Part shown: piece by piece, positions 55,511-64,000 of the stretch
Layout: every line of letters starts with the position of its first letter
Position numbering within the stretch: the stretch's first letter is position 1
NCBI RefSeq assembly: GCF_000213655.1
Contig: NC_015554.1
Coordinates: 2,232,001 to 2,296,000, forward strand
DNA from: Alteromonas naphthalenivorans
Lineage (GTDB): Bacteria > Pseudomonadota > Gammaproteobacteria > Enterobacterales > Alteromonadaceae
Direction: 5' to 3'
Length of the DNA stretch: 64,000 bases
The notes under the pieces: generated by a model
Database searches by the model: none
What the model was told of the DNA's origin: nothing
The model's input: only the letters and a program-made list of their open reading frames with translations
Made by a program: the position numbers and the translations under genes

Positions 55511-57664
55511 CTAGGCTGGTTTTAACTCATTTAAAAATACGGCTATCTCGTTAATGGCTTCTGGCAATACATTGTCTATTTCTAGTAATTGTTCATGCTT
55601 GGCTAGTCGCTCAATATCACTAAAGCGACTTTGTACACGCACTGCGCCAATATCCCCCGCCATACCCTTAATGGTATGAGACACCAGTTTGACTTTAGAG
55701 GCATCTTTATCGTTTACAGCAGCTTTCATTTCATCACATTTTCTAGGCACACTCTCAATAAACATTTCACATATTTTATCGAATAGAACTTGGTTATTCG
55801 CTAACCGCATTAAGGCGCGTGATTTTTCCCAAATAGGCGTATCGCTTCCCTCTGACGAAGAAGGTGTGGTAAATGAGATAGATGCTACAGGTGTTGTGGG
55901 CGATGCATGTGATGAGGGAGATAAAGGTGATGAAGGCTCAACAAAGCCAGATGTCGATGCCAAAAACGGTCTTTCATCTGCCACTTCATTGTGTACTACG
56001 CGAGTTTCGTCCATGACTGATTTACCTAGAAATTGGGGGCTGTAGGCAGACTGGATCCAATTAATAATTTTAGGCTCTACCATGCTCGCCACTATAGGCT
56101 TGGTAACGTAGTCGCTCATGCCGGCTGCAATGCACTTTTCCTTTTCCCCTAACATTGCATTTGCCGTCATAGCAATAATAGGAATTTGCTGATGTACTTG
56201 CCCTGCGTGGCCATCTCGGATAGCGCTAGTACAAGCATACCCGTCCATTATTGGCATTTGGCAATCCATCAAAATACAGTGAAGATAGTGCCCTTCTTTT
56301 TCGCACTCCCTTACAATATCTAGCGCCTGTTCACCGTTACTAGCAATTTTCACCGACACAGGCAAATTATCGAGCACGCCTCTGGCCACCTCTATATTAA
56401 TCGCGTTGTCATCCACTATTAATACATGAGCCCCCGCTATGCTCTCTTTTTCCATATCAGTTGCACTGGATTCGACTTGCTGGGCAGGTGGGCTATCGAT
56501 GAACTCAGAGGAAGAACTGTCAACGACTTTTAAGAACTCAGATTTTAACAAGGGCTTAGTTAAAATAGCCGGCGTAAAGTTGGCATAATACGTGGCTTGT
56601 TTTCCAATACTTTGCAACATACAGATATGAGGAATAGATATTTGCTTAAGCAAATTGTCCCAATTTTCGTCCACGACCGACAAGATAGGGTTGTTGTAAT
56701 CAGTAACAATTACATCAATGGTATCCCAAGAAACTTCCTCGAACAAAACGATGCCGGTGTAAGTTTCTACACTGCTACCAGCTTCACTCTTAATTAAGCC
56801 GTTAATATTTTCTGCAAGCGGTGGGTACTGAGCAAACACCGCTAAACGCAACCCGTCCATTTGATTAGATAATGCCAAGTTTTGCTGACTATCTGCCGAA
56901 GTAACATCATCCACTGAAATCCAAAACGAAAAGGAACTACCTTGGCCTTGCGTGGAAGAAAAGTTGATATCGCCACCCAACAATACACTAAGTTGTTTGC
57001 AGATAGATAAACCCAACCCTGTGCCCCCAAATCGGGTAGCAACAGAGGCATCTGCTTGTGTAAAGGCAGTGAAAAGCTTCGACTGGTGCTCTTTTGCTAT
57101 GCCGATCCCGGTGTCGGTTATCGTCACATTGAGCTGGGCGGTATCCTTGTCATTGCGTGTCAGCGATGCAGTGAGCGCCACATGACCTCGTTCGGTGAAT
57201 TTGATGGCATTATTTACTAGGTTACTGATAATTTGAGATACCCGATGGGGATCTGACACCAATGCTTCAGCTTTTAACTCTGTGGTATCTACAAGAAATT
57301 CCAAGTCTTTGTTGTGAGCTCGTACCGCCAATGATGAAGATAATGTTTCTATTAATTGCACAGGATTAAACGCTTGCACGTTCAAGTCTAATTTCCCGGC
57401 CTCAATTTTCGACATATCTAATATGTCATTAATTAAAACACTTAAGTTGTTACAACTCACATCCATCATAGACGCCAGTTGTTCCGCTTTAGAAGAAAGC
57501 GGTTGGCGTTTCAACAGGTTGAGCGACCCGACGATACCGTTCAATGGGGTTCGCATTTCATGACTAATACTAAGGCGTGTTGATCTTTCGTGATTGGTTT
57601 TTGAGCAGCATGGTAAAGAGTTATAATTTGCTTCGCCAAAAGTAAAAGAACAACTCACTACCAT
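55511..57664 (-). pseudogene. C-terminal part of a hybrid sensor histidine kinase, separated by an IS5-family insertion
   Basis: The kinase core and output part of a split hybrid kinase; host sequence ends at 57572. In order: DHp with H-box SISHEMRTPLNGI, HATPase (NLVNNAIKFTERG N-box, DTGIGI G1, FGGTGLGLSI G2), a degenerate receiver (about 260-370), a true receiver (LIVDDNAINIEVARG, phospho-acceptor Asp in LMDCQMPIMDG, TAN, KPI) and a C-terminal HPt domain (HTIKGMAGDIGA, phospho-His). It is the ArcB/BarA type of phosphorelay. The frame continues 92 bases into the insertion to an ATG at 57664, so a soluble fragment lacking sensor and membrane parts might still be made. Restored with the part at 58458-60030, it gives 1,210 residues. 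Confidence 0.88.
57571..57572 (+). repeat. IS5-family target duplication TA, left copy
   Basis: TA, repeated at 58458-58459. Keeping one copy restores the codons TCT AGT (Ser-Ser) in the kinase H-box region. Confidence 0.8.
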
Positions 57665-58022
57665 GCCGAGACTAATGCTAACTGATAAGCGGTGGCAAAA
57701 GCTACTTCAAGTAATGAAGAGTACAGGCCGCATTTACAATAAACCAGAACATAGAATGACGTTTGAAGGGATACTCTTCCGGCTGAGAACAGGAATTCCT
57801 TGGCGTGATTTACCAACAGAATTCGGCGGTTGGAGCGCCGTTTATCGCCGATTCAATTTATGGTCGAAGAAAGGTTTATTGAATATGTTATTCAATGAGT
57901 TAGCCAAACTGGCTGATTACGACTGGGTCTTTGCTGATGGTTCGATTGTCAAAGCTCATCAGCATAGTGCCGGAGCAGCTACTAAGGATAATGAGTGCAT
58001 TAGGAAAAAGCCGAGGTGGTAA
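57663..58022 (+). CDS. IS5-family transposase, N-terminal frame
   Basis: A 119-residue first half of the DDE transposase: an N-terminal DUF4096-like domain (LTDKRWQKLL, FEGILFRLRTGIPWRDLPTEFGGWSAVYRRFNLWSKKG) and the first catalytic Asp in WVFADGSIVKAHQHSAGA. The frame leaves the family pattern after DNECI and stops 9 codons later. The next frame takes over with GKSRGGN, so a +1 move (or removal of one A near 57997) is needed for a full protein. Confidence 0.9.
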   Translation: MPRLMLTDKRWQKLLQVMKSTGRIYNKPEHRMTFEGILFRLRTGIPWRDLPTEFGGWSAVYRRFNLWSKKGLLNMLFNELAKLADYDWVFADGSIVKAHQHSAGAATKDNECIRKKPRW

Positions 58023-58425
58023 CTCCACAAAAATTCATTTAGCCGTGGATAGTGGTGGGCTTCCAATTTATTTTGAACTATCAGAAGGCCAGAGAAATGA
58101 TATAGCTCGGGCTCAAAGTCTGGTTGACCATTTAAGGGAAGTAAACATTTTCGTAGGTGACAAAGGCTACGATAGTGACGCATTAAGAGAATATATTGAA
58201 GCCAAAGGAGGTATCTCCGTCATACCGAAACGGAACTATGGCCAAGATATAGACAAAGGCAGCGTTGATTGGTGCCTCTATAAATATCGCCACCTAGTTG
58301 AAAACGCCTTTGCTCGAATAAAGCATTATCGTTCAATATCAACGAGGTATGAAAAGTTAGCAAGGAATTATGCCAGCATGGTATCACTGGCATTTTCGAT
58401 GATGTGGCTACCCATGTACTGCTGA
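57931..58425 (+). CDS. IS5-family transposase, C-terminal frame
   Basis: The second half: GKSRGGNSTKIHLAVDSGG, the second catalytic Asp in VFVGDKGYDSDALRE-like VGDKGYDSD, and the Glu in YKYRHLVENAFARIKHYRSISTRYEK, the highly conserved end of the family. The first 30 or so residues of this frame overlap the first frame and are not part of the fold. Two-frame transposases are usual in the IS427 group, but I cannot show from sequence alone that this shift is programmed rather than a mutation. Confidence 0.88.
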   Translation: MLMVRLSKLISIVPEQLLRIMSALGKSRGGNSTKIHLAVDSGGLPIYFELSEGQRNDIARAQSLVDHLREVNIFVGDKGYDSDALREYIEAKGGISVIPKRNYGQDIDKGSVDWCLYKYRHLVENAFARIKHYRSISTRYEKLARNYASMVSLAFSMMWLPMYC

Positions 58426-58446
58426 GTGAAATATATGCAGCAAAGA

Positions 58447-60030
58447 TCAACAGGCCCTAGAGATAAACGCACTTTTTACCTGACTAGCTTCTTGGGCTTC
58501 ATCACGCGCTTCTGCAAGTTGCTTAGTGCGGCTTTGCACTTTCTCTTCAAGCTCTAAGTTATTTTTCTCGATAGCGCGTTGAGTATTACGTTCTTTGGTA
58601 ATGTCGCGTAAAACCACTGCCACGCCAGAATACTGCCCGTGATCTCCCCAAATGGGAGACACAGTAACCGCTAGGCAACTCTCAATACCTGATGTTTGTT
58701 TAAATAAAATTTCGTCCTGAAAATAGCCGGTTCGCGCTACCTCAGAATTTAGATATTTATCCCAAAATATAGAGCTTATCGACGCAAAGGCACTGTAGTG
58801 ATGACCTAAAATGGTAGAGCTTGGTAACCTAAAAAGTCGCTCTGCGGCCATGTTCCAGCTTTTCACTATTCCCTTGGTGTCGATACTCACTATGGCATCG
58901 CTAGACCCAGCGACTATCGCTGCCGACTCTCCCCTAGCCTCTGCCAGCTCAAAGCTCTTTTTGGCACTACGATGAAAAACCAGTAATACCGCGGCGAACA
59001 AGAGAGACATTGCAAAAAGAAAACCGTAAACCTCCAATCGTCTTTCATTCATTAAATTAGCAATAGTTTTTGCAGGTAGAGCAAGGTGCACGTATATAAA
59101 CATAGGGCGAGGTGAGCTACTTACAATGACTCTTCGACTTGCTATGTATATCTCACTTTTCTTCCCATCAGCGCGATTTATTAACAACCGAGCTCCTTCG
59201 TATAAGGGCGATGAAAATTCAGTGTGCCACGTTACTTCTGGCGACAGTTCTTTACTGAAACTAAAGCTTTTTTCTGGGTGGTAAATGAAATAGCCTTCAT
59301 CATCAGTAAGATAAAGTTGTTGGTTAGGAGATACAAACTGCTGCATACCGCGTAACGCTACAGCGGTGTTAACGTTCATAATTATAAAGCCAAATCTTTC
59401 GCCATTTTCTCTAAAAATAGGTAAGGATAGACGGTTAACAGGTTTATAAGGAAATTCAACTTTGCCGTACTCTTTATTGAGGCTGATGCCCGACATATAG
59501 AGCTGATTTCGAGATAACTTTGCACTTTCTTGGTAATAGTCTCTTTCGCTCTTCTTTTGAAGCTCAACGCTTTCTACTGCTGCAATCTTTATACCATCTC
59601 TCTCAACACGCACGAGTTCTTGACCATTGTCTTCAACGCTGATTACGCGAAGCTGATCAACTTCTTCATTATTTTCCAAAAATGCAATAAAAATGATTTC
59701 TAAGCGCTTTTTCCACAGTGCGAAGTCGTCTTTACCTTTAGGGTCAATGCCTCCCGCTTCAATAGCACGTGGTATACCCGATATTGGTGGCGTGGCATGC
59801 AAAAATTTCAAATTATCAGCATATTGAACCGCTTGGCGTTGTGTAAAGCCCTCTATCTCACTCGTTTGATGATTTAACTGGGACGACACATCATCTAAAA
59901 CGCTTTGCGAAAGATTGCTTTCGAATAGAAAAGCCACTAATACAGTGACTAGGATTGCCCCAACAACAGCGAAACCCAGCATTTTTTGGGAATACGTTGC
60001 TCCCAGTTTCTGTTTTATAACCGCTGCCAA
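58447..60030 (-). pseudogene. N-terminal part of the split hybrid sensor histidine kinase
   Basis: The sensor part of the same kinase; host sequence starts at 58458 and the last four codons come from the IS. TM1 spans about residues 18-37, then a periplasmic dCache-type double sensor domain of about 280 residues (LYMSGISLNKEYGKVEFPYKPVNRLSLPIF, YLTDDEGYFIYHP), TM2 about 326-350, and a PAS domain (AIVAGSSDAIVSIDTKGIVKSWNMAAERLF with a C-terminal PAC strand VVLRDITKERN), ending in a coiled coil ELEEKVQSRTKQLAEARDEAQEAS. It would continue SQVKSAFISSISHEMRTP without the insertion. As a fragment it has sensor and PAS domains but no kinase. Confidence 0.88.
58458..58459 (+). repeat. IS5-family target duplication TA, right copy
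   Basis: Matches the TA at 57571-57572. Confidence 0.8.
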
Positions 60031-60196
60031 GGTGAACTATATTCCAATTATCTGATATACATTAAAAACTAGTTTCCGATTTGCAGATTGGCAAGTTATG
60101 AATCAATTTCATTTTAAATAGCTAGGTTTGGTATTCAAACCCACGCAGTGTACACTGCCAGCATGATGACACTTATTCAAAAATGTAACCTAGAAC

Positions 60197-61630
60197 ATGC
60201 ACGAACCTAGCTTTCTTTGGTACGATTTCGAAACGTTCGGTACCAGTGGACAAAAAGATTTACCTTGTCAGTTTGCTGCCATTAGAACCGATCTGGACTT
60301 TAATATTATTGGTAAGCCCATTAATATTATGAGCGCCATTGCGAACGATTACTTGCCCCACCCTGAAGCCTGTTTGGTTACCGGTATTACGCCTCAGCAA
60401 ACCTTGCGAGATGGCTCGAACGAAGCTGATTTTGCCAAGCGTATTTATCAGGAAATGTCGACGCCCAACACCTGCAGTTTGGGTTTTAATAGCATACGCT
60501 TCGATGATGAAGTCGCTAGATTCTTGTTTTACCGAAATTTCTATGACCCTTACTCTAGAGAATGGCGAAACGGCAATAGCCGTTGGGATATTATAGACTT
60601 GGCTCGAGCATGCTACGCACTTCGCCCTGATGGCATAAACTGGCCCACTCGCGAAGATGGTACGCCTAGCTTCAAATTAGAGCACTTAACTAAAGAAAAC
60701 GACATAAGCCACGAAAACGCGCACGATGCATTAAGTGACGTTCATGCCACTATTGCCTTGGCAAAGCTAATCAAAGAAAAGCAGCCTAGGTTATTTGAAT
60801 ATGCTTATTCCCTTCGTAGTAAGCACAATGTGGCTAACCAGTTTGATTTAACTAAGCCTTCCGTACTGTTGCATATTTCAGCTAAGTTGCCTGCTAGCCA
60901 AGGGTGTTGTACCTGGATAATGCCTATTGCAAAACACCCGACCAACAGTAACGCGATTATTGCTGTAGATTTATCAAAGCCTATCGATAGCCTACTTAAC
61001 GATTCTCCCGAAGAAATAAAAGCCAAACTTTACGCGCGTTACGAGCCTGGCAGTGATGCCAATAGTTTGCGCCCCGGGTTGAAGCTCATTCATATTAACC
61101 GTTCCCCTTTTGTGACTACCGCAAAAGCGATGACTGAGGACAATGCGCATAGATTAGGGTTAGACAGAGATACCTGCCTTGAAAATTATCGCATTCTGGC
61201 ACAAGAACGTGACTTAGGCATGAAGCTGTCAAACGTGTATGAAAACGACACAGACGACAAAGAGCAAGATATTGATCACGCGCTTTATAGCGGTGGCTTT
61301 TTAAGTACTGAAGACCGCCATTGGTGCGACAAAGTGCTAGCATCAAGCCCAGAACAACTTGGCGCATTAGCTGAAGAGACTCAACATGTCGGCCTTAGGG
61401 CTTTATTGTTTAGATATAGAGCACGTAATTTCCCGTCTACACTTACTTATGATGAAACCTTGAAGTGGCAACGACATAGACAAGCGCGTTTAACTGATCC
61501 CACTTCGTCAGCATCTATTACGCTTGAACACTATATGAGTACGTTAGAACGCCTTGCTCATGAACATGTTGATAACCCCGAAAAACAAGCTATTTTAAGA
61601 GCATTATTTCAATATGCCGAAAACCTTTGA
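60197..61630 (+). CDS. sbcB: Exodeoxyribonuclease I
   Basis: A 477-residue 3'-5' single-strand DNA exonuclease used in recombination and mismatch repair. The DEDDh fold has DFETFG (Asp10, Glu12), ACLVTGITPQ, GFNSIRFDDEVARFLFYRNFYDPYSREW (an ExoI-only block), RWDIIDLARACYALRP and HDALSDVHATIALA (His/Asp). The SH3-like and helical C-terminal domains, which bind SSB, follow with ILAQERDLGMKL and LLFRYRARNFP. Length matches E. coli (475). It is divergent from the interrupted kinase gene across 166 bp. Confidence 0.96.
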   Translation: MHEPSFLWYDFETFGTSGQKDLPCQFAAIRTDLDFNIIGKPINIMSAIANDYLPHPEACLVTGITPQQTLRDGSNEADFAKRIYQEMSTPNTCSLGFNSIRFDDEVARFLFYRNFYDPYSREWRNGNSRWDIIDLARACYALRPDGINWPTREDGTPSFKLEHLTKENDISHENAHDALSDVHATIALAKLIKEKQPRLFEYAYSLRSKHNVANQFDLTKPSVLLHISAKLPASQGCCTWIMPIAKHPTNSNAIIAVDLSKPIDSLLNDSPEEIKAKLYARYEPGSDANSLRPGLKLIHINRSPFVTTAKAMTEDNAHRLGLDRDTCLENYRILAQERDLGMKLSNVYENDTDDKEQDIDHALYSGGFLSTEDRHWCDKVLASSPEQLGALAEETQHVGLRALLFRYRARNFPSTLTYDETLKWQRHRQARLTDPTSSASITLEHYMSTLERLAHEHVDNPEKQAILRALFQYAENL

Positions 61631-61767
61631 CGCGGCGCAATGAAACGCATTACATTAAACTTATGTCTAATGCGTTATCGTTCTCTGCAATAATGTAGAA
61701 ACACGCTTAAGTCTGCAGCGTTAAGGTCGATATTGACTATAGAAAAGTAAGCAAGACTGCTCAAAGG

Positions 61768-63435
61768 ATGAATGTAGTAATGAACGGCGTAACAATAAGC
61801 TTCGATAAAACAAGAACCTATATAAACCTGACGCTAAACCCTTCAGAGTTTTCTAAAGAAATAGACATACGCCAAGTAAAAACGGAGTTAGCAACCGGTG
61901 AAACTAAACGGTTATATGTTTCTGATGCGGCTTTAAAATCGGCTTGCGATACTGCTAATCATTACTTCAAAACCGGTGACAACACCGTGGTCCAAGAGCG
62001 CGTTGGTGAGAGACGGAACGCCGAAATAGAGTTTCGTATTCCTGAAGACGCAATGACAGCCAACCTTGTGATCACGTCACCCTACGGTGGAAAATCACCC
62101 ACGATAAATACCATTAAGTCTTTAGCCTTAAAAAACAATATTCATCGAGGCCTTGGCTCACGCGTTATCGAAGCCATGTTAGTGGAAGCACGAAAATCAC
62201 CTCCAGGCACCATCATCGAGCGTACAGTAGCAAAGGGCCTACCTGCTAGGAATGGCCGTTCATCGCGATTTATACCGTTAGTACCCAATGCGCTTGAACG
62301 TATTTTAAAACCGCAAACCAACGAAGGTGAGCGGGTTGATATGCGCAATCTGGGTGAGGTTATCTGTGTAAAAGTAGACACCCCTGTACTTCGCAGAACA
62401 GAGCCTACCTTAGGCAGAAGTGGTTTTGATGTGCGCGGTAGCAAGCTCCCTCCCATTCCTGGTGAGTGGGTAGAATTTCGCAAAGGTACCGGTACCGTTC
62501 AGGCTGATAACGATCAAAATTTATTAATGTCATCCATTGCGGGTATGCCGAAATACCAAGACCAAACCATGAATATCGACGATACCTATATTTGTAACGG
62601 GGTTAATGTGGGTACGGGTCACGTAAATTATGAAGGTGCAGTGCTGGTTAATGGCGACGTAACAGAAAAAATGCAAATAAAAGCAGAGGGTGACGTTACC
62701 ATAAATGGTTTCGTCGAGTCTGCTCACATTGAGTCTGGTGGCGATATTATTATCACCGAAGGTGCAATGGGGAAAGTCAATGACAGCGCAGGTGAATTCA
62801 ACTGCCACCTCATAGCGAAAGGCAGTATTCACGTTCAGCATGGTCAAGGTATCGAAATTCACTGTTCAGGCAACATTACCGTTGGCCGTCAATTAGCTTA
62901 TAGTAAGCTTCACTGTGGTGGCGCCGTTATTGTGGGCCAAATAGACAAACCAATGGGGAACTTGTTTGCTTGCGATATTGTAAGTCAAGATAGAATAGAG
63001 GCCGGCACCCTTGGTGCAGTATCTGGTAGCATGCTTAAAGTCGATTTTAGCCCTGGCTTTGCTCAACTACTTGAACGTAAAGATGCGTTAGACGAACTTG
63101 TGCGCCAACTACGTGAAAACAATAGCAAGCACAAAGAAAAAATTGATATTTTGAAAAGTAAAAAAGTGCCTAAAGAACTTAAAACAAAAGTGGCTGAGGC
63201 GCTTGAAATGTTTAACAACGAAAACGCATTGCTTGATTGGATTGAGTCGAAAGTGCTAGAAATCAGCGATGCAAAAGTTCAGTACCAACAAGATATTAAG
63301 CTTATTGCCAATAAGAAGCTGTACCCTGGTGTAACAGCTAAATTGAACAATCGTAATTGGCGCTCAGAGCGTGAGTATGAGCGAGCCCATATTCACTATG
63401 ACTCGCACCAATGGCATTACGAACCTATTATTTAA
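61768..63435 (+). CDS. DUF342 (FapA-like) protein
   Basis: A 555-residue cytoplasmic protein of DUF342, the family of FapA (flagellar assembly protein A domain). The central part is a right-handed beta-helix: GTGHVNYEGAVLVNGDVTEKMQIKAEGDVTINGFVESAHIESGGDIIITEGAMG and GNITVGRQLAYSKLHCGGAVIVGQI; next to it is a coiled coil (LDELVRQLRENNSKHKEKIDILKSKK) and a C-terminal helix. The N-terminal 170 residues form a mixed domain. Polymer-like and Vibrio homologues affect chemotaxis or polar landmark assembly; the function here is unknown. It lies 137 bp downstream of sbcB, probably with its own promoter. Confidence 0.85.
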   Translation: MNVVMNGVTISFDKTRTYINLTLNPSEFSKEIDIRQVKTELATGETKRLYVSDAALKSACDTANHYFKTGDNTVVQERVGERRNAEIEFRIPEDAMTANLVITSPYGGKSPTINTIKSLALKNNIHRGLGSRVIEAMLVEARKSPPGTIIERTVAKGLPARNGRSSRFIPLVPNALERILKPQTNEGERVDMRNLGEVICVKVDTPVLRRTEPTLGRSGFDVRGSKLPPIPGEWVEFRKGTGTVQADNDQNLLMSSIAGMPKYQDQTMNIDDTYICNGVNVGTGHVNYEGAVLVNGDVTEKMQIKAEGDVTINGFVESAHIESGGDIIITEGAMGKVNDSAGEFNCHLIAKGSIHVQHGQGIEIHCSGNITVGRQLAYSKLHCGGAVIVGQIDKPMGNLFACDIVSQDRIEAGTLGAVSGSMLKVDFSPGFAQLLERKDALDELVRQLRENNSKHKEKIDILKSKKVPKELKTKVAEALEMFNNENALLDWIESKVLEISDAKVQYQQDIKLIANKKLYPGVTAKLNNRNWRSEREYERAHIHYDSHQWHYEPII

Positions 63436-63524
63436 AGCGCTAGCAATTGCATCGCAAATCTAAACCGCCAAGCATGGTTTGAGAAAGGTTTACTGCAGCA
63501 GGCTAAGCGTCACTTTGTCCCACG

Positions 63525-64000
63525 CTAGTCTGCTATTGATACCTTCGCTATGCCCAATCTTTTTGAGTGATACAAGGCCTTCGTTGTGCGCTCAAACCAA
63601 TCGGTGAAGTTTTCACTCTCTTTTAGTTCAGCTAAGCCCGCACTGACTTGCATTTTAGTATTTTTGGTAAGTACGTCTTCGTCGATACATTCCACTAATC
63701 GATCAGCGAGAACCCGTCCTGCATCTAAGGCGGTTTGTGGGCATAAAATGATGAACTGCTCACCTGTGAAGCGTGACACAACATCGACTTCTCTTACGGT
63801 CGCAAGACATTGGGACGCAACCTGTTTTAAAATATTTTCTCTATCGAACTCGTTTAATTCGCCCCGGCAATCGCGCTTAACCTCAATCTCCACAATAATT
63901 AACGATGCAGTAGTATGAAAGCGGTGGAAGCGAGAGATTTCTTCTTCCGCTTTTTGAATCATATGATTGCGGTTGTATAGCCCAGTCAGAGTATCGTGGG
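63525..64000 (-). CDS. GGDEF-domain protein, 3' part only
   Basis: The C-terminal GGDEF domain of a protein cut by the right edge; the frame is open to base 64000, and the segment HDTLTGLYNRNHMI lies in the last 40 bases. The signature is Thr-Gly-Glu-Gln-Phe in place of GGDEF, so the catalytic Glu is Gln, and activity as a diguanylate cyclase is doubtful. AYHSKRLG-like ALYHSKRLG matches the usual AL.AK..G ending. What precedes it, sensor or EAL domain, is outside the window. Confidence 0.85.
   Translation of the reverse strand, partial: HDTLTGLYNRNHMIQKAEEEISRFHRFHTTASLIIVEIEVKRDCRGELNEFDRENILKQVASQCLATVREVDVVSRFTGEQFIILCPQTALDAGRVLADRLVECIDEDVLTKNTKMQVSAGLAELKESENFTDWFERTTKALYHSKRLGIAKVSIAD

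Larger units (their letters stand above)
57573..58457 (+). mobile_element. IS5-family (IS427-like) insertion sequence, 885 bp
   Basis: Ends are 16-bp inverted repeats (57573-57588 and 58442-58457), matching at 14 positions and sharing TGTTGATCTTT. It carries a transposase in two frames, and is flanked by TA. Size, TA duplication and two-frame transposase fit the IS427 group of IS5. It lies opposite to the interrupted kinase gene. The exactness of the join indicates recent insertion. Confidence 0.92.

Overview
The window looks like a chromosomal segment of a marine gammaproteobacterium of the Alteromonas/Alteromonadaceae type. The evidence is the typical order of housekeeping genes (yceF-like, rluC / rne; dnaQ / rnhA), proteins close to the E. 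coli forms (RluC, RNase E, TopA, HrpA, RlmI, exonuclease I, AstB), a large TonB-dependent receptor, several c-di-GMP-type proteins and a moderate G+C content. This is inference from family resemblance; no 16S gene is present.

Layout. 0-6 kb: 3' end of a Maf/YceF pyrophosphatase gene, a HAD phosphatase, rluC, and the divergent rne with a long structured leader. 6-13 kb: accessory metabolism: a kinase-like phosphotransferase, a TetR regulator divergent from an exported haloacid-dehalogenase-like protein with two matching operators, an ElaA-type acetyltransferase, a small lipoprotein, and a LysR regulator divergent from a three-gene operon (DUF1348, glutathione S-transferase, PNPOx-like). 13-17.6 kb: a lipoprotein gene split by a 2,353-bp IS66-family element with an 8-bp target duplication; joining the flanks restores one 695-codon frame. 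18-28 kb: an adenosine-deaminase-family enzyme with an altered active-site motif, yaiL, topA, astB, an Ig-repeat lipoprotein and a dicarboxylate/glutamate symporter. 28-33 kb: lolD-lolE without lolC, an EAL phosphodiesterase, and four tandem tRNA-Asp genes with a strong stable-RNA promoter. 33-44 kb: a TIGR03503-type membrane protein, dnaQ/rnhA, a quinone oxidoreductase, rlmI, a DUF2061 gene with a Fur box over its promoter, a PilZ protein and hrpA. 44-55 kb: a NhaC-type antiporter, an AraC regulator coupled to a degenerate GGDEF membrane protein, then a likely phosphate-regulated phytate locus (PhoB box, TonB receptor, purple-acid-type phosphatase, beta-propeller phytase), and a CBS protein. 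55-60 kb: a large hybrid histidine kinase gene split by an 885-bp IS5-family element with a TA target duplication. 60-64 kb: sbcB, a DUF342/FapA protein, and the 3' end of another GGDEF gene.

How the genes work together. The clearest functional module is 48.4-54.7 kb: an outer-membrane receptor, a secreted metallophosphatase and a secreted phytase, all on one strand, closely spaced or overlapping, behind an 18-bp site made of two CTGTCAT-like heptamers with 4 bp between them. It reads as a phosphate-starvation operon for scavenging inositol phosphates. Two signalling or envelope genes have been inactivated or rewired by insertion sequences, and both events can be reconstructed to the base. 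No CRISPR array, rRNA, prophage or canonical defence island was seen.
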